From contig NZ_SCRP01000002.1 in the NCBI RefSeq assembly GCF_004298475.1, positions 354,062 through 418,061 on the forward strand: a stretch of 64,000 nt of DNA. The letters are read 5' to 3'. Position numbers and translations under genes: made by a program. The notes beneath the pieces were generated by a model, which was not told the DNA's origin, ran no database searches, and saw only the letters and a program-made list of their open reading frames with translations. Source of the DNA: Paraburkholderia sp. GTDB taxonomy: Bacteria > Pseudomonadota > Gammaproteobacteria > Burkholderiales > Burkholderiaceae. Positions 47,319-58,488 of the stretch are shown piece by piece (the first letter of the stretch is position 1; each line of letters starts with the position of its first letter).

Positions 47319-47350
47319 AAGGACCTACGGCTTTCACCGTAAGTCCTTAA
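47312..47350 (-). terminator. Terminator of the tRNA-Pro gene
   Basis: 12-bp stem AAGGACCTACGG (47319-47330) / CCGTAAGTCCTT (47337-47348) with one mismatch; the - strand then reads TTTTTATTT. Confidence 0.85.
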
Positions 47351-47356
47351 TTTTCC

Positions 47357-47433
<77 letters not shown>

Positions 47434-47503
47434 AGAGCTGAAAAGTATAACAGAGCCTCGCCCTAATTAGAACTGTCAGCGAGAAGTTTTGACGCATCGC
47501 ACT

Positions 47504-47908
47504 TCAACACCCCAGCAGATCGATCACGTGCAGCAATTCCTTGCGCAACTGATCGACATCGACCAGGGCCATCGCGCCATGCGCGGCAACCTGCGCTTCG
47601 CTAGCCTCTGTCTGAGCCGCCGGTTCATCGGTCACGGCACCGTGCGCGTCCAGACGGTTGCGCGCGCCATTGATCGTGAAGCCCTGCTCGTACAGCAGCT
47701 CGCGTATGCGCCTGATCAGCAGCACCTCATGATGCTGGTAATAGCGACGGTTGCCCCGCCGCTTCACGGGCTTTAACTGCGTGAACTCCTGCTCCCAGTA
47801 GCGCAGCACGTGTGGCTTCACGCCGCACAGCTCGCTCACTTCGCCAATCGTGAAATAACGCTTGGCCGGAATCGGAGGCAAGACGACCTTTTCGACTGTC
47901 TGTGTCAT
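47504..47908 (-). CDS. MerR-family transcriptional regulator
   Basis: 134 residues from ATG 47908 (MTQTVEKVVL). The winged-helix MerR domain begins YFTIGEVSELCGVKPHVLRY and continues RRGNRRYYQHHEVLLIRRIR. The short C-terminal part has no cysteine metal-sensor signature. Its position after ihfA in the pheST-ihfA operon is the usual one in beta-proteobacteria, where this gene is annotated only as MerR-like; target genes unknown. Confidence 0.92.
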   Translation of the reverse strand: MTQTVEKVVLPPIPAKRYFTIGEVSELCGVKPHVLRYWEQEFTQLKPVKRRGNRRYYQHHEVLLIRRIRELLYEQGFTINGARNRLDAHGAVTDEPAAQTEASEAQVAAHGAMALVDVDQLRKELLHVIDLLGC

Positions 47909-48002
47909 CGCCAGGTTGCCGTCGTGGTGGTTGCGCAATATCGCGTCGCCGTTTCGCTACGCTGCCCGCCTCATGCCACCGCGGCGGGGGCGCCGCTTGG
48001 GT

Positions 48003-48398
48003 TCAGCGGGTGAAGCTCGCTTCGGCGCCGCTTTCCACCAGCGCCTTCAATTTCTGGCTCGCATGGAACGTCACGACGCGACGCGCGGCGATCGGAATCG
48101 CCTCGCCCGTCTTCGGATTGCGGCCGGGTCGTTGCGGCTTGTCGCGCAACTGAAAATTGCCGAAGCCCGACAGCTTCACGCTGTCGCCGCTCTCCAGCGC
48201 GTCGCGGATCACGTCGAAGAACGCTTCCACCATGTCCTTCGCCTCGCGCTTGTTGAGCCCGACGTTGTCGAACAGCAGCTCCGCCAGTTCAGCTTTCGTC
48301 AGCGTCGGCGTGTCCGTCGAGGCAGGTATATCGCGATTCATGGCGCTTCGCTGTGCCGCAAGGAGGGCTTCGAAATCACTCGAGTTCATTTCGTTCAT
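48003..48398 (-). CDS. ihfA: Integration host factor subunit alpha
   Basis: 131 residues. The histone-like fold has the [20 protein letters not shown] start and the DNA-inserting beta-arm [20 protein letters not shown] with its intercalating Pro. About 25 residues precede the conserved start ([20 protein letters not shown]), longer than E. coli IHF-alpha (99). Bends DNA as a heterodimer with IhfB. Follows pheT, as in E. coli. Confidence 0.96.
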   Translation of the reverse strand: MNEMNSSDFEALLAAQRSAMNRDIPASTDTPTLTKAELAELLFDNVGLNKREAKDMVEAFFDVIRDALESGDSVKLSGFGNFQLRDKPQRPGRNPKTGEAIPIAARRVVTFHASQKLKALVESGAEASFTR

Positions 48399-48504
48399 CT
48401 ATCTTTGAAATGGCGCGCTTCCAGTTGCAACAACAACACTGCAAACCGGAAGCCGGTCAACGGTACGCGTGGGTCTCAGGCCTTATTCAGGCCTTATCGA
48501 GACC

Positions 48505-50946
48505 TTATCCACGCAGCCGGGCGCCATACACTCGAGCCAGGCGGTCCACCAGGGACTTGATGGCCGCATCGACCGTCTCGTCCTGAAGGGTTCCGCCAGT
48601 ATCTTGCAGGGTCACCCGGAAGGCAAGGCTTTTCTCGTCCGCACCGAGCCCGGAAGTATTTGATTTTGCACGAAATTCATCGAAAAGCGCAACCCTCTGG
48701 ATAATCCGGCAAACCTCATCCTGCATGCCATTCTGGAACTCGTCCAGCAACGCCTGAACCTCAATTTTCTGATCGACGACAAGCGCGATATCGCGGCGCA
48801 CCGGCGGGAATTTCGAGACTTCAGACGGAGCCGGCAGTTCGCATGCCATCAGCGCATCGGCTTCGACTTCGAACACGATCGGAGCGTGCGGCAGATCGTA
48901 CTTCTGCATCCAGCGCGGATGCATTTCGCCGATCCAGCCCACCGCCTTGCCGTCCACTTCGACGCGCGCGCTGCGGCCCGGGTGCAGCGCCGGGTGCTCG
49001 GCCTTCACGAAGCGCGGCACGCGCGGCGCGAACAGCGCTTCGAGGTCGCCCTTCACGTCGAAGAAGTCGACGGCGCGCGACGGCACGCCCCACTGCTCTT
49101 CGAATGCCTGACCATAGGCGAGCGCGCCGATCATCTTCGGTTGTGCAAAGCCTTCGACGGTCATCTCGCCCGCAACAATCGACGGATCGTGCAGGAAAAC
49201 ACGGCCCGCCTCGAACACACGCACGCGCTCGGCGCGGCGGTTGAGGTTGTGGCGCAGCACATTGACGAGGCTGCCGATCAGCGTCGTGCGCATGACCGAG
49301 AGCTGGCTCGCGATCGGGTTCAGCAGACGCACGGGCTTGTCGTTGCCCGCGAAGTCCTGCTCCCATTCGGCATCGACGAAGCTGAAGTTGATCGTCTCCG
49401 CATAGTCGCGCGCGGCGAGCGCGTGACGGATCGCGTGAATCGAGCGGCGCGTCTCGTTGGTCGCGCGCATCTCGCTCTTCGCGACGGGCGGATTCGCCGG
49501 GATCTTCTCGAAGCCGTAAATACGCGCGACTTCCTCGATCAGGTCTTCTTCGATTTCGATGTCGAAGCGGTACGCGGGCGGCGTCACGCTGAACGTTTCG
49601 CCCTCGTCGCCACGACTGCGCTCGAACGCGAGACCCAGACGCGTGAAGATCTGCGCGATCTCATCGGCGCCGATCTGCACGCCGATAATGCGGCCCGCAC
49701 GCGCGACGCGCATGGTCACGGGCGCGCGCTGGGGCACATTGACGGTCTGGTCGTCGATCGGACCGGCTGCGCCGCCGCAGACATCGAGGATCAGTTGGGT
49801 GATGCGCTCGATGTGCTCGACGGTCGTGGACCAATCGACGCCACGCTCGAAGCGATGGCCCGCATCGGTCGAGAAGTTGTAGCGGCGCGAGCGGCCACGG
49901 ATGCTGTCCGGCCACCAGAACGCCGCTTCGAGATAGATATTCTTCGTATCGAGCGAGACGGCCGTGCTGTCGCCGCCCATGATGCCCGCGAGACTTTCGA
50001 TCTCGCGCTCGTCGGCGATCACGCCCACGGTTTCGTCGACTTCGACGGTGCTGCCGTTGAGCAGCTTGAGCGTCTCGCCCTTGCGACCCCAGCGCACGTC
50101 CATCGAGCCGTGGATCTTGTCGAGATCGAACACGTGCGACGGGCGGCCCAGTTCGAGCATCACGTAGTTCGAGATGTCGACGAGCGCCGAAATGCTGCGC
50201 TGGCCCGAGCGCTCAAGACGATCGACCATCCATTGCGGCGACTTCGCGTGCGCGTTCACGCCGCGGATCACGCGGCCCGAGAAGCGGCCGCACAGATCCG
50301 GCGCCGAGATCTTCACGGGCAGCTTTTCGTCGAGCGTCACGTTCACGGTCGGGAACGCGGGCGCGAGCAGCGGCGCGCCGGTAATCGCGGACGTTTCGCG
50401 CGCAACGCCGTACACCGAAAGGCAGTCGGCCTTGTTCGGCGTGAGCTTGATTTCGAAGATGGTGTCGTCGAGGTTGAGCGTCTCGCGGATGTCCTGGCCG
50501 ATCGGCGTATCCTGCGGCAGGATCAGCAGGCCGCTGTGGTCCTCGGAGAGTTTCAGTTCGCGCGCCGAGCACAGCATGCCCTGGCTTTCCACGCCGCGCA
50601 GCTTCGAGAGCTTGATCGCGAACGGCTTGCCGCCTTCCTCGGCGGGCGGCAGTTCCGCGCCGACGAGCGCCACCGGCACCTTGATGCCGGGCGCAACGTT
50701 CGGCGCACCGCAGACGATGTTCAGCGTCGCGCCCGTGCCGGCATCGACCTGACACACGTTGAGCTTGTCCGCGTCCGGGTGCTTGACGACTTCGAGCACG
50801 CGCCCGACGACGATCTTCGACGTGGGCGGCGCGACCGGGCGCAGACCTTCGACTTCGAGGCCGGCCATGGTGAGCGCGTGGGCGAGTTCGTCGGTCGTGA
50901 GCTTCGGATCGACAAAGCTTCTCAGCCAGGATTCGGGGAATAGCAT
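48505..50946 (-). CDS. pheT: Phenylalanyl-tRNA synthetase beta subunit
   Basis: 813 residues with the standard layout: tRNA-binding EMAP-like domain (about 40-150), B3/4 editing domain (about 210-400), B5 domain (about 405-480), catalytic-like core and C-terminal anticodon-binding FDX-ACB domain ([20 protein letters not shown]). Forms the alpha2beta2 enzyme with PheS. Start [14 protein letters not shown]. Confidence 0.97.
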   Translation of the reverse strand: MLFPESWLRSFVDPKLTTDELAHALTMAGLEVEGLRPVAPPTSKIVVGRVLEVVKHPDADKLNVCQVDAGTGATLNIVCGAPNVAPGIKVPVALVGAELPPAEEGGKPFAIKLSKLRGVESQGMLCSARELKLSEDHSGLLILPQDTPIGQDIRETLNLDDTIFEIKLTPNKADCLSVYGVARETSAITGAPLLAPAFPTVNVTLDEKLPVKISAPDLCGRFSGRVIRGVNAHAKSPQWMVDRLERSGQRSISALVDISNYVMLELGRPSHVFDLDKIHGSMDVRWGRKGETLKLLNGSTVEVDETVGVIADEREIESLAGIMGGDSTAVSLDTKNIYLEAAFWWPDSIRGRSRRYNFSTDAGHRFERGVDWSTTVEHIERITQLILDVCGGAAGPIDDQTVNVPQRAPVTMRVARAGRIIGVQIGADEIAQIFTRLGLAFERSRGDEGETFSVTPPAYRFDIEIEEDLIEEVARIYGFEKIPANPPVAKSEMRATNETRRSIHAIRHALAARDYAETINFSFVDAEWEQDFAGNDKPVRLLNPIASQLSVMRTTLIGSLVNVLRHNLNRRAERVRVFEAGRVFLHDPSIVAGEMTVEGFAQPKMIGALAYGQAFEEQWGVPSRAVDFFDVKGDLEALFAPRVPRFVKAEHPALHPGRSARVEVDGKAVGWIGEMHPRWMQKYDLPHAPIVFEVEADALMACELPAPSEVSKFPPVRRDIALVVDQKIEVQALLDEFQNGMQDEVCRIIQRVALFDEFRAKSNTSGLGADEKSLAFRVTLQDTGGTLQDETVDAAIKSLVDRLARVYGARLRG

Positions 50947-51061
50947 TTCGTTGTACGTTCCAGACAGATTGAGACCACAGCGAAGGGTTCTCGCGCACCG
51001 TTATTTCAGTGCAGCGTCCGCCTCGCAAAGCGCAGATGCGTCGCGTCCCGCGAGGGACGCC

Positions 51062-52075
51062 TCAGGCGAACTGGCGCAGGAAGCGCAGATCGCCTTCGAA
51101 GAACAGGCGCAGATCCTGCACGCCGTAACGCAGCATCGTCAGGCGTTCGAGACCGCTGCCGAACGCGAAGCCGATATAGCGCTCCGGGTCGAGGCCCATG
51201 TTGCGGATCACGGCCGGATGCACCTGGCCCGAGCCCGAGATCTCGAGCCACTTGCCGGCGTTCTTGCCTTGCTCGAACATCATGTCGATTTCGGCCGACG
51301 GCTCCGTGAACGGGAAGTACGAAGGACGGAAGCGCACCTTGATATCGTCGCGCTCGAAGAACTTCTTGAGGAAATCCGTGTAGACGCCCTTCAGATCCGC
51401 GAAGCTGATGTTCTCCTCGATCCACAGGCCTTCGACCTGGTTGAACATCGGCGAGTGGGTCGCGTCGCTGTCGACGCGATAGGTGCGGCCCGGCACGATC
51501 ACCTTGATGGGCGGCGTGTGCGTGCGCGCATAGCGCACCTGCATCGGGCTCGTGTGGGTGCGCAGCACGAGCGGCAGGCCTTTGGCATCCTTGCCGTCGA
51601 TGTAGAACGTGTCCTGCATCGAGCGTGCCGGATGGTTTTCGGGGCTGTTGAGCGACGTGAAGTTGTACCAGTCGGTCTCGATTTCCGGACCGTCGGCGAC
51701 GTCGAAGCCGATGGAGCCGAAAATCTGCTCGACGCGCTCCCACGTGCGCATCACCGGATGCAGACTGCCCTTGCCTTGCCCGCGGCCCGGCAGGGTCACG
51801 TCGATCGCCTCGGCGGCGAGGCGCTGGTTCAGGAGCGCATCGGCAAGCGCCTGGCGGCGTGCGTTCAGCGCGGCCTCGACCTGCTGCTTCACGGCGTTGA
51901 TACGCGCGCCTTCGGTCTTGCGCGTCTCGGGATCGAGCTTGCCCAAGCCCTTCAGCAGCTCGGTAAGCGTTCCCGACTTGCCGAGAAAACGGGCTTTCTC
52001 GTTTTCGAGCGTGTTGACGTCAGGGGCGGAAGTGAAGGCGCTTTGCGCGTCGGCGACAATCTGGTCCAGATCCAT
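51062..52075 (-). CDS. pheS: Phenylalanyl-tRNA synthetase alpha subunit
   Basis: 337 residues from ATG 52075 ([11 protein letters not shown]), the length expected for the family; an in-frame ATG at 52084 is an alternative. N-terminal coiled coil, then the class II catalytic core (motif 2 [20 protein letters not shown]; motif 3 [18 protein letters not shown]). The Phe-binding pocket segment is present. Separated from rplT by a leader with strong hairpins. Confidence 0.97.
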   Translation of the reverse strand: MDLDQIVADAQSAFTSAPDVNTLENEKARFLGKSGTLTELLKGLGKLDPETRKTEGARINAVKQQVEAALNARRQALADALLNQRLAAEAIDVTLPGRGQGKGSLHPVMRTWERVEQIFGSIGFDVADGPEIETDWYNFTSLNSPENHPARSMQDTFYIDGKDAKGLPLVLRTHTSPMQVRYARTHTPPIKVIVPGRTYRVDSDATHSPMFNQVEGLWIEENISFADLKGVYTDFLKKFFERDDIKVRFRPSYFPFTEPSAEIDMMFEQGKNAGKWLEISGSGQVHPAVIRNMGLDPERYIGFAFGSGLERLTMLRYGVQDLRLFFEGDLRFLRQFA

Positions 52076-52202
52076 TGATCCCATCTTTTCAGCGTCAGTG
52101 TTTGAGTCTTGAGCGATGCCGCTGCGATCTGCAATGTGCGAGCGGCACGGCATGAAACGATGCAAAAAGCGATGCAAAAAGCGGCGCAAGAAGCGTATTT
52201 AC

Positions 52203-52289
52203 CAACAAAAACGGGGCTCGGTGAGGAGCCCCGTTTTTGTTGCAGCGAATCCATCGCTCCGCGAAACGGCCGGAGTATTCGCTGCAACG
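52203..52289 (-). promoter_or_regulatory. Leader hairpin plus terminator upstream of pheST
   Basis: On the - strand a 12-bp hairpin (GTTGCAGCGAAT with ATTCGCTGCAAC, at 52278-52289 and 52239-52250) runs into a 17-bp perfect terminator stem (52203-52219 with 52226-52242) containing a TTTTTGTTG tail. The two share the CAAC bases at 52239-52242. This layout can end rplT transcription and could also work as a pheST attenuator. Confidence 0.75.
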
Positions 52290-52309
52290 AACCTGCGCAA
52301 TACCTGCTA

Positions 52310-52669
52310 TCAGGCAGCGACGGCGGCTTTCACCTGCTTGACGATCGCAGCAAATGCAGCCTTGTCGAACACCGCCATATCGGCCAGAACCTTGCGGTCG
52401 AGTTCGATCGACGCCTTCTTCAGGCCGTTGATGAACACGCTGTAGGTCATGTCGTGCTGACGCACCGCCGCGTTGATACGCGTGATCCACAGTGCGCGGA
52501 ACACACGCTTCTTGTTGCGGCGATCGCGGTAGGCGTACTGGCCTGCGCGCATGACCGCCTGCTTGGCGATGCGATAGACGTTATTGCGACGGCCGCGGTA
52601 ACCCTTGGCCAGGTTGATGATCTTCTTGTGACGGGCCCGTGCGGTAACCCCACGTTTGACTCGAGGCAT
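52310..52669 (-). CDS. rplT: 50S ribosomal protein L20
   Basis: 119 residues, [20 protein letters not shown], the family's usual size and sequence. Binds 23S rRNA early in assembly and in other bacteria also represses its own operon mRNA. Part of infC-rpmI-rplT. Confidence 0.98.
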
Positions 52670-52699
52670 GTTTAGCTCCTGTGAGTTGTCGGTTGAGGA

Positions 52700-52897
52700 T
52701 TACGCGAACGGCATCATTGCGCGGACGGAGTTCAGATCTGCATCATGAACGGCCGTTGCACCACGCAGGTGACGCTTGTTCTTGGTGGTCTTCTTGGTCA
52801 GGATGTGACGCTTGAAGGCTTGACCGCGCTTGACGGTACCACCCGGACGCACCACGAAGCGCTTTGCAGCGCTCTTCTTGGTCTTCATCTTGGGCAT
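52700..52897 (-). CDS. rpmI: 50S ribosomal protein L35
   Basis: 65 residues from ATG 52897 ([16 protein letters not shown]), highly basic, matching L35. 30 bp before rplT. Confidence 0.98.
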   Translation of the reverse strand: MPKMKTKKSAAKRFVVRPGGTVKRGQAFKRHILTKKTTKNKRHLRGATAVHDADLNSVRAMMPFA

Positions 52898-53199
52898 GAC
52901 GAATACTCCATTATTTGATGGACATGGGTGTGCGGCTGGCTCGCGCGCGCGATGCGCTTTGCCCTCTGACCGCCCTTCGAAACCCACTCCACTTGTTTTG
53001 GCAGCTGGCTGATCTTGCTAACCGCCGCTTTCAGGAAAAACGCCCGTTTACCGCACTGAACGTGCGGCGCGCGGGCGCCGTTCCGGAACCTGCTTCGCGC
53101 CCCGGCATCGAACGCCGCCGCGGCGTACTACTCAAAACTTCGCAAAACTTCACACCCGCCGCGCCGCCAGTGCGGCGCCACGCGTGCTCATTGCCGCAC
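52898..53199. other. infC-rpmI intergenic segment
   Basis: 302 bp, GC-rich with several potential stems (for example GGCGCGCGGGCGCC near 53068), a likely site for ribosomal-protein control of the operon. No gene. Confidence 0.5.
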
Positions 53200-53721
53200 T
53201 TACTTCTTTTTCTTCGGAGCGAGCACCATGATCATCTGGCGCCCTTCCATCTTCGGCATCTGCTCGACCTGGCCCACCTCGTCGAGGTCAAGGCGCAGAC
53301 GTTCGAGCATGCGCATGCCGATTTCCTGGTGGGCCATTTCGCGGCCCCGGAAACGCAACGTGATCTTCGTCTTGTCACCCTCTTCGAGGAAGCGGGTGAG
53401 ATTGCGCAGCTTCACGTTGTAATCGCCGTCGTCGGTACCCGGGCGGAATTTGACTTCCTTGACCTGGATGACCTTCTGCTTGAGCTTGGCCTCGTGCTGC
53501 TTCTTCGCCTCCTGGTACTTGAATTTGCCGTAGTCCATCAAACGACAAACCGGAGGCACTGCCTGCGGCGCAATTTCAACCAGATCGACGTCCTGTTGTT
53601 CCGACATCCGGAACGCATCAGCGAGCTTTACGATGCCGAGCGGCTCATTGTCGATTCCGACGAGACGCACCTCGGGCGCAGAAATTTCGCCGTTGATGCG
53701 ATGCGACTTATCAGTAGCGAT
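53200..53721 (-). CDS. infC: Translation initiation factor IF-3 (AUC start codon)
   Basis: 173 residues if started at the ATC 53721-53719, which follows AGAGGAAACGTAAC. From there the reading [20 protein letters not shown] gives the complete conserved IF-3 N-terminus. The first ATG-like start (GTG at about 53670) would delete 17 conserved residues. Rare AUU/AUC starts are how infC autoregulates: IF-3 rejects non-canonical start codons on its own mRNA. The rest ([31 protein letters not shown]) is canonical. Confidence 0.95.
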   Translation of the reverse strand: MATDKSHRINGEISAPEVRLVGIDNEPLGIVKLADAFRMSEQQDVDLVEIAPQAVPPVCRLMDYGKFKYQEAKKQHEAKLKQKVIQVKEVKFRPGTDDGDYNVKLRNLTRFLEEGDKTKITLRFRGREMAHQEIGMRMLERLRLDLDEVGQVEQMPKMEGRQMIMVLAPKKKK

Positions 53722-53771
53722 GTTACGTTTCCTCTAAAAATTAAAAAAACGAGCCGCGCTGCCGGAGTGGC

Positions 53772-55679
53772 TCACCGGAACGTCTGCACGTCCTCGCGCA
53801 GGCGCTCCGAAAAGGCATCGACGGGCATGACACCCAGATCGACGCCGCCACGGGCACGCACGGCTACCGTCTGTGCTTCACGCTCCTTGTCGCCGACGAC
53901 AAGCAGGTACGGGACCTTCTCAAGCGTGTGCTCGCGTATTTTATAGCTAATTTTCTCGTTGCGCAAATCAGCCTGCACTCTAACCCCTTGTTTTTGCAAC
54001 GATTGGGTCAGATTGGCGGCATAATCCGCCTGATTTTCCGCGATATTCATCACCACGACCTGGACTGGTGCAAGCCACGACGGCATTGCACCAGCATGGT
54101 GCTCGATCAGAATACCGAGGAAACGCTCCATCGAGCCGAGGATCGCCCGGTGCAGCATGATCGGTCGGCGGCGGCTGTTGTCCTCCGCGACGTACTCGGC
54201 GCCAAGGCGCTCCGGCAGCACCATGTCGAGCTGCAGCGTGCCGCACTGCCACGACCGGCCAAGCGCGTCCTTGATGTGGTACTCGACCTTCGGACCGTAG
54301 AACGCCCCCTCGCCCGCCAGCTCTTCCCACTTCAGGCCACAGGCCGTCAGTGCGTCGCGCAGACCCTGCTCGGCGCGGTCCCACGTCTCATCCGACCCCG
54401 CACGCGAATCCGGGCGCAGCGACAGCTTGATGTCGATATGATCGAACCCGAAATCCTTGTAGATGCTCATCGCGAGCGTATTGAAGGCGATGGATTCGCT
54501 GATGATCTGATCTTCCGTACAGAAGATGTGCGCGTCGTCCTGGACGAAGCCGCGCACGCGCATCAAGCCGTGCAGCGCGCCCGATGCCTCGTTGCGGTGG
54601 CACGAGCCGAATTCGGCGTAGCGCAGCGGCAGATCGCGGTACGAGCGCAGGCCGTGATTGAACACCTGGACGTGGCCCGGGCAGTTCATCGGCTTGATCG
54701 CGTAGTCGCGCTTTTCCGATTCCGTCGTGAACATGTTTTCACGATAGTTCTGCCAGTGGCCCGACGCTTCCCACAGCGAGCGGTCCATGATCATCGGCGT
54801 CTTGATCTCGTCGTAGCCGGCAACGCGCAGGCGGCCGCGCATGTACTGCTCGACCTGCTGCCAGAGCGTCCAGCCCCGCGGGTGCCAGAACACCATGCCC
54901 GGCGACTCGTCCTGCATGTGGAACAGGTCGAGTTGCTTGCCGAGCTTGCGATGGTCGCGCTTCTCGGCCTCTTCGAGCATGTGCAGGTAGGCGTCCTGAT
55001 CTTCCTTTTTCGCCCAGGCCGTGCCGTAAATGCGCTGCAGCTGCTCGTTCTTCGAGTCGCCGCGCCAGTAGGCGCCCGCAACCTTCATAAGCTTGAAGAC
55101 CTTCAGCTTGCCCGTGAACGGCACGTGCGGGCCACGGCAAAGGTCCGTGAAACCGCCGTGCGAGTACAGCTTGATGTCTTCGGCGCCCGGAATCGAGTCG
55201 ATGATCTCGGCCTTGTACTTCTCGCCGATGCTCAAGAAGTAATCGACCGCCTCGCCGCGCGAGACGACGCGGCGCGACACCGGCTCGTCCTTCTTCGCGA
55301 TTTCCTGCATGCGCTTTTCGATCTTGTCGAGATCTTCGGGCGTGAAGGGACGGTTGTAGGCGAAGTCGTAGTAAAAGCCGCTGTCGATGACCGGCCCGAT
55401 CGTGACCTGCGCTTCCGGGTACAGATCCTTGACCGCGTAGGCGAGCAGGTGCGCCGTCGAGTGACGGATGATGTCGAGGCCGTCTGCGTCCTTGTCGGTG
55501 ACGATGGCAAGCGATGCGTCACGATCGATCAGCGTTGACGTATCGACCAGTTCGCCATCGAGCTTGCCGCCGAGCGCCGCCTTGGCGAGACCCGGGCCAA
55601 TCGAGGCCGCCACTTCGGCGACCGTCACGGGATGATCGTACTGTCGAACCGAGCCGTCGGGCAGACGTATCGCAACCAT
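53772..55679 (-). CDS. thrS: Threonyl-tRNA synthetase
   Basis: 635 residues from ATG 55679 ([20 protein letters not shown]), preceded by GGAG. Domains: TGS (1-60), editing N2 domain with [11 protein letters not shown], class II core (motif 2 around [20 protein letters not shown], motif 3 [19 protein letters not shown]) and anticodon-binding domain. First gene of the thrS-infC-rpmI-rplT cluster. A strong terminator hairpin lies ~95 bp upstream. Confidence 0.98.
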   Translation of the reverse strand: MVAIRLPDGSVRQYDHPVTVAEVAASIGPGLAKAALGGKLDGELVDTSTLIDRDASLAIVTDKDADGLDIIRHSTAHLLAYAVKDLYPEAQVTIGPVIDSGFYYDFAYNRPFTPEDLDKIEKRMQEIAKKDEPVSRRVVSRGEAVDYFLSIGEKYKAEIIDSIPGAEDIKLYSHGGFTDLCRGPHVPFTGKLKVFKLMKVAGAYWRGDSKNEQLQRIYGTAWAKKEDQDAYLHMLEEAEKRDHRKLGKQLDLFHMQDESPGMVFWHPRGWTLWQQVEQYMRGRLRVAGYDEIKTPMIMDRSLWEASGHWQNYRENMFTTESEKRDYAIKPMNCPGHVQVFNHGLRSYRDLPLRYAEFGSCHRNEASGALHGLMRVRGFVQDDAHIFCTEDQIISESIAFNTLAMSIYKDFGFDHIDIKLSLRPDSRAGSDETWDRAEQGLRDALTACGLKWEELAGEGAFYGPKVEYHIKDALGRSWQCGTLQLDMVLPERLGAEYVAEDNSRRRPIMLHRAILGSMERFLGILIEHHAGAMPSWLAPVQVVVMNIAENQADYAANLTQSLQKQGVRVQADLRNEKISYKIREHTLEKVPYLLVVGDKEREAQTVAVRARGGVDLGVMPVDAFSERLREDVQTFR

Positions 55680-55764
55680 TGCATTCTCCAAAATGGGCCG
55701 GCCCGATCTGAGCCAGTCGCACGCCGTCAAAGAGGCTCGCAGAGACCCGCACACGATCTCGCGG

Positions 55765-55802
55765 CCAAAAAAAATGCGGCCCCGCTTTCGAGGGGCCGCA
55801 TT
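55765..55802 (-). terminator. Strong terminator between tRNA-Val and thrS
   Basis: 11-bp stem AATGCGGCCCC (55773-55783) / GGGGCCGCATT (55792-55802); the - strand continues with eight T. It stops the tRNA transcript and may also attenuate thrS. Confidence 0.85.
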
Positions 55803-55988
55803 CACTTTTTCAATCCATACAGCAGGCGAAAGAGGTCCTCGACTAGCGTCGCTCCGAAGTAGTTTCGGTGAACGTTCGCGGTGTCATAACCGTATTCGCC
55901 TTGCCGTGTTCGCCTTGTGGCGCTGAGTGTTTCCACTGCAGCTTTTACTGCACCTGAAGCCTCGGCAATGCCGCTGCTTCGATTTCGT

Positions 55989-56065
55989 TGGTAGGCTCGA
56001 TTGGACTCGAACCAACGACCCCCACCATGTCAAGGTGGTGCTCTAACCAGCTGAGCTACGAGCCT
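55989..56065 (-). tRNA. tRNA-Val(GAC)
   Basis: 77 nt: acceptor AGGCTCG/CGAGCCT, anticodon stem CCACC/GGTGG around TTGACAT (anticodon GAC), T-arm GGTTCGAGTCC, encoded CCA. Confidence 0.95.
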
Positions 56066-56181
56066 AAAGAAACAAGATTATAAGAAGTGCCTGCAGACTT
56101 GGCAAGCGGTTTTTGCGACGCAGGAACAACGCCGCTTGAACGCGCTGCGGATCAACGCTTGTTACCGCTCGTCGCCCCTCG

Positions 56182-58413
56182 TCACCCCTTGCGCATCGCT
56201 CTCACTACGCCGCTCACCTCGCCGAGCAGCAAGCACGCCCGCTGGATCTGCGCGGAGTTCGACACCTCGACCGTAAACATCATGTACGCCGCGTTGCGCC
56301 GCGACTGCGTTTTCACGCCGATCACGTTCATCTTTTCGCGTGCGAACACTTCCGAAATGTCGCGCAGCAGGCCCTGGCGGTCGCTGGCCTCGATCGAGAT
56401 ATCCACCGGATAGACCGACTTGCCGCGTCCGCCCATCACGTCTGCGGACCATGTGGTCTGCAGCACGCGCTCTGGCGAGCGGTGCGCCATGCGCAGGAAC
56501 GTCGGGCAATCGCTGCGATGAATCGACATGCCCTTGCCGCGCGTGACGAAACCGCTGATGTCATCCGGAGGCGCCGGGCGGCAGCAGCGTGCAAGCTGCG
56601 TGAGAAGCGCGTCGACGCCAACCACGAGCACGCCCGACGACGCCCCATGCGCCACGTTCGTTCCGCTCGCGCGCTTCGTGAGCTGCTCGGGCGTTTCCAC
56701 TTGCGGCTCGGCAGCAGGGGCATCGTGCAGCGCCTGCTCGACACTGCGCAGACTGAACTCTTCCTTGCCGACCACGGCGAACAGTTCGTCGGGCGTCTTG
56801 AAGCCAAGCCGCACCGCAAGCTGATCGAGACTGACCGATGTGCGGCCCTCGCGCTGCAGAGTCTTTTCGACCATCGCCCGGCCGTTCGCGATGTTCTCCT
56901 GCGCATCGATCGCGTTGAACCACGCACGCACTTTTTGCCGCGCGCGCGAGCTCTGCAGATAGCCAAGCTGCAGATTGAGCCAGTCGCGCGACGGGCCACC
57001 CTCCTTCACCGTGACGACCTCGACGGTCTGCCCGTTACGCAGCGCCGTGTTGAGCGGCACCATCGCGCCGTCCACGCGCGCGCCACGGCAGCGATGGCCA
57101 AGCTCGCTGTGCAGGTGGTACGCGAAATCGAGGGGCGTCGCGCCGAGCGGCAGCGCGATCACGCGCGCCTGCGGCGTCAGTACGTAGATATGGTCGTCGT
57201 CGAGCGTGGTCTGGCGCAGTTGCTCCCAGGGCTGGCGACCGTCCGCCACGTCGTCCTTCCATGCGAGCAGCTGGCGCAGCCACGCGATCTTCTCGTCATA
57301 GCTTCCGCTTGCGCTGAACTGCCCGCCGTAGCCGCGCGAACCGGCTTCCTTGTAGCGCCAGTGCGCAGCCACGCCATACTCGGCGAACTGGTGCATCTCC
57401 TGCGTACGGATCTGCACTTCGAACGCGCGTCCGTCGTCGCCGATCACGACCGTATGCAGCGAGCGGTAACCGTTGGGCTTGGGGCGCGAAATGTAGTCGT
57501 CGAATTCCTTCGGCACCGGTTGCCAGAGGTTGTGCACGATGCCGAGCACCGTGTAGCAATCCTTGATATCCGGCACGATGACGCGGAATGCGCGCACATC
57601 GTAAAGCTCCGCAAAATCGAGATCCTTGCCCCGCATCTTCTTCCAGATGCTGTAGATATGCTTGGGCCGTCCGCTCACCTCGGCATGGATCTGCGCCGCC
57701 GCGATTTCGCGCTTTAACCGCGCAATCGCTTCGGAGACATAGGACTCGCGCTCGACGCGCTTTTCGTCGAGCAGCTTCGCGATGCGCTTGTAGGTGGCGG
57801 GCTCCTCGAAGCGAAACGCGAGGTCTTCGAGTTCCCACTTGAGCTGCCAGATGCCGAGCCGGTTTGCAAGCGGCGCGTAGATTTCGAGCGTCTCGCTCGA
57901 CACCGCCGGCGCGGGCGTGATCTTCGCCGCCGCGTAGTAGCGCAGCGACTGCACCCGCGACGCGAGCCGGATCAGCACAACGCGAATATCCTGCGCGAAC
58001 GCAAGCAGCATCTTGCGCAGCGATTCGACCTGCGCGCGGCGCTCGGACTGCGTGTCGTGCCCGGTGCCGGTCGCGGCGCTCTGTGCCGCGCGCAAGCTCA
58101 CGGTGCCGAGACGCAGCAGCTTGCGCACGTCGAAGACGAGCTTCGTCACTTCCGGTCCGAAGCGCGCTTCGAGCATCGTTTCAGGATCGTCCAGATGCGG
58201 CGCGATGTTGAAGAGCGCCGCAGCAAGCACCGCTGGCGGATCGATGTTCAGCGCGCCTACGAGCGTTGCAGTGCCCTGCGCATGCTCGATCAAAAGCTCG
58301 CCTGTCGACAGGCGAGCGTCGCCCGCGTGTTCGCGCACGAACGCAAGCGCGTCGTCGATGGACGGCAGCACAGCCGCAACGGCATGCTCGGATGGAAGGC
58401 TATCGCTACTCAT
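56182..58413 (-). CDS. relA: (p)ppGpp synthetase RelA
   Basis: 743 residues from ATG 58413 (MSSDSLPSEHAVAAV). Order: inactive HD-like domain (about 45-190; the HDxxED metal ligands are absent, the region reading ALFNIAPHLDDPETML), synthetase domain (SGRPKHIYSIWKKMRGKDL, ELYDVRAFRVIV, YRSLHTVVIGDDGR), TGS (about 400-460), and a C-terminal ACT domain. The loss of HD residues marks the synthetase-only RelA type rather than SpoT. Synthesises the stringent alarmone on starved ribosomes. Confidence 0.95.
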   Translation of the reverse strand: MSSDSLPSEHAVAAVLPSIDDALAFVREHAGDARLSTGELLIEHAQGTATLVGALNIDPPAVLAAALFNIAPHLDDPETMLEARFGPEVTKLVFDVRKLLRLGTVSLRAAQSAATGTGHDTQSERRAQVESLRKMLLAFAQDIRVVLIRLASRVQSLRYYAAAKITPAPAVSSETLEIYAPLANRLGIWQLKWELEDLAFRFEEPATYKRIAKLLDEKRVERESYVSEAIARLKREIAAAQIHAEVSGRPKHIYSIWKKMRGKDLDFAELYDVRAFRVIVPDIKDCYTVLGIVHNLWQPVPKEFDDYISRPKPNGYRSLHTVVIGDDGRAFEVQIRTQEMHQFAEYGVAAHWRYKEAGSRGYGGQFSASGSYDEKIAWLRQLLAWKDDVADGRQPWEQLRQTTLDDDHIYVLTPQARVIALPLGATPLDFAYHLHSELGHRCRGARVDGAMVPLNTALRNGQTVEVVTVKEGGPSRDWLNLQLGYLQSSRARQKVRAWFNAIDAQENIANGRAMVEKTLQREGRTSVSLDQLAVRLGFKTPDELFAVVGKEEFSLRSVEQALHDAPAAEPQVETPEQLTKRASGTNVAHGASSGVLVVGVDALLTQLARCCRPAPPDDISGFVTRGKGMSIHRSDCPTFLRMAHRSPERVLQTTWSADVMGGRGKSVYPVDISIEASDRQGLLRDISEVFAREKMNVIGVKTQSRRNAAYMMFTVEVSNSAQIQRACLLLGEVSGVVRAMRKG

Positions 58414-58488
58414 GAGACGGTGCCCGCCGGCACGCCGGACGGGATGCAACAGGAAAGAACCAACAACTGTAGAGGGCGGCGCGGATGC

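Noticed and set aside
47434-47503. Additional tRNA genes next to tRNA-Pro
   Set aside because: No further cloverleaf or CCA-preceded acceptor stem can be built from the flanking bases.
48886-50943. 685-codon open frame on the + strand opposite pheT
   Set aside because: Its composition is the mirror of pheT codons (Arg/His/Asp/Val-rich) and it has no motif; it is a shadow of a GC-rich gene. The same holds for the long frames opposite hrpA-argA, thrS, relA and thiC.
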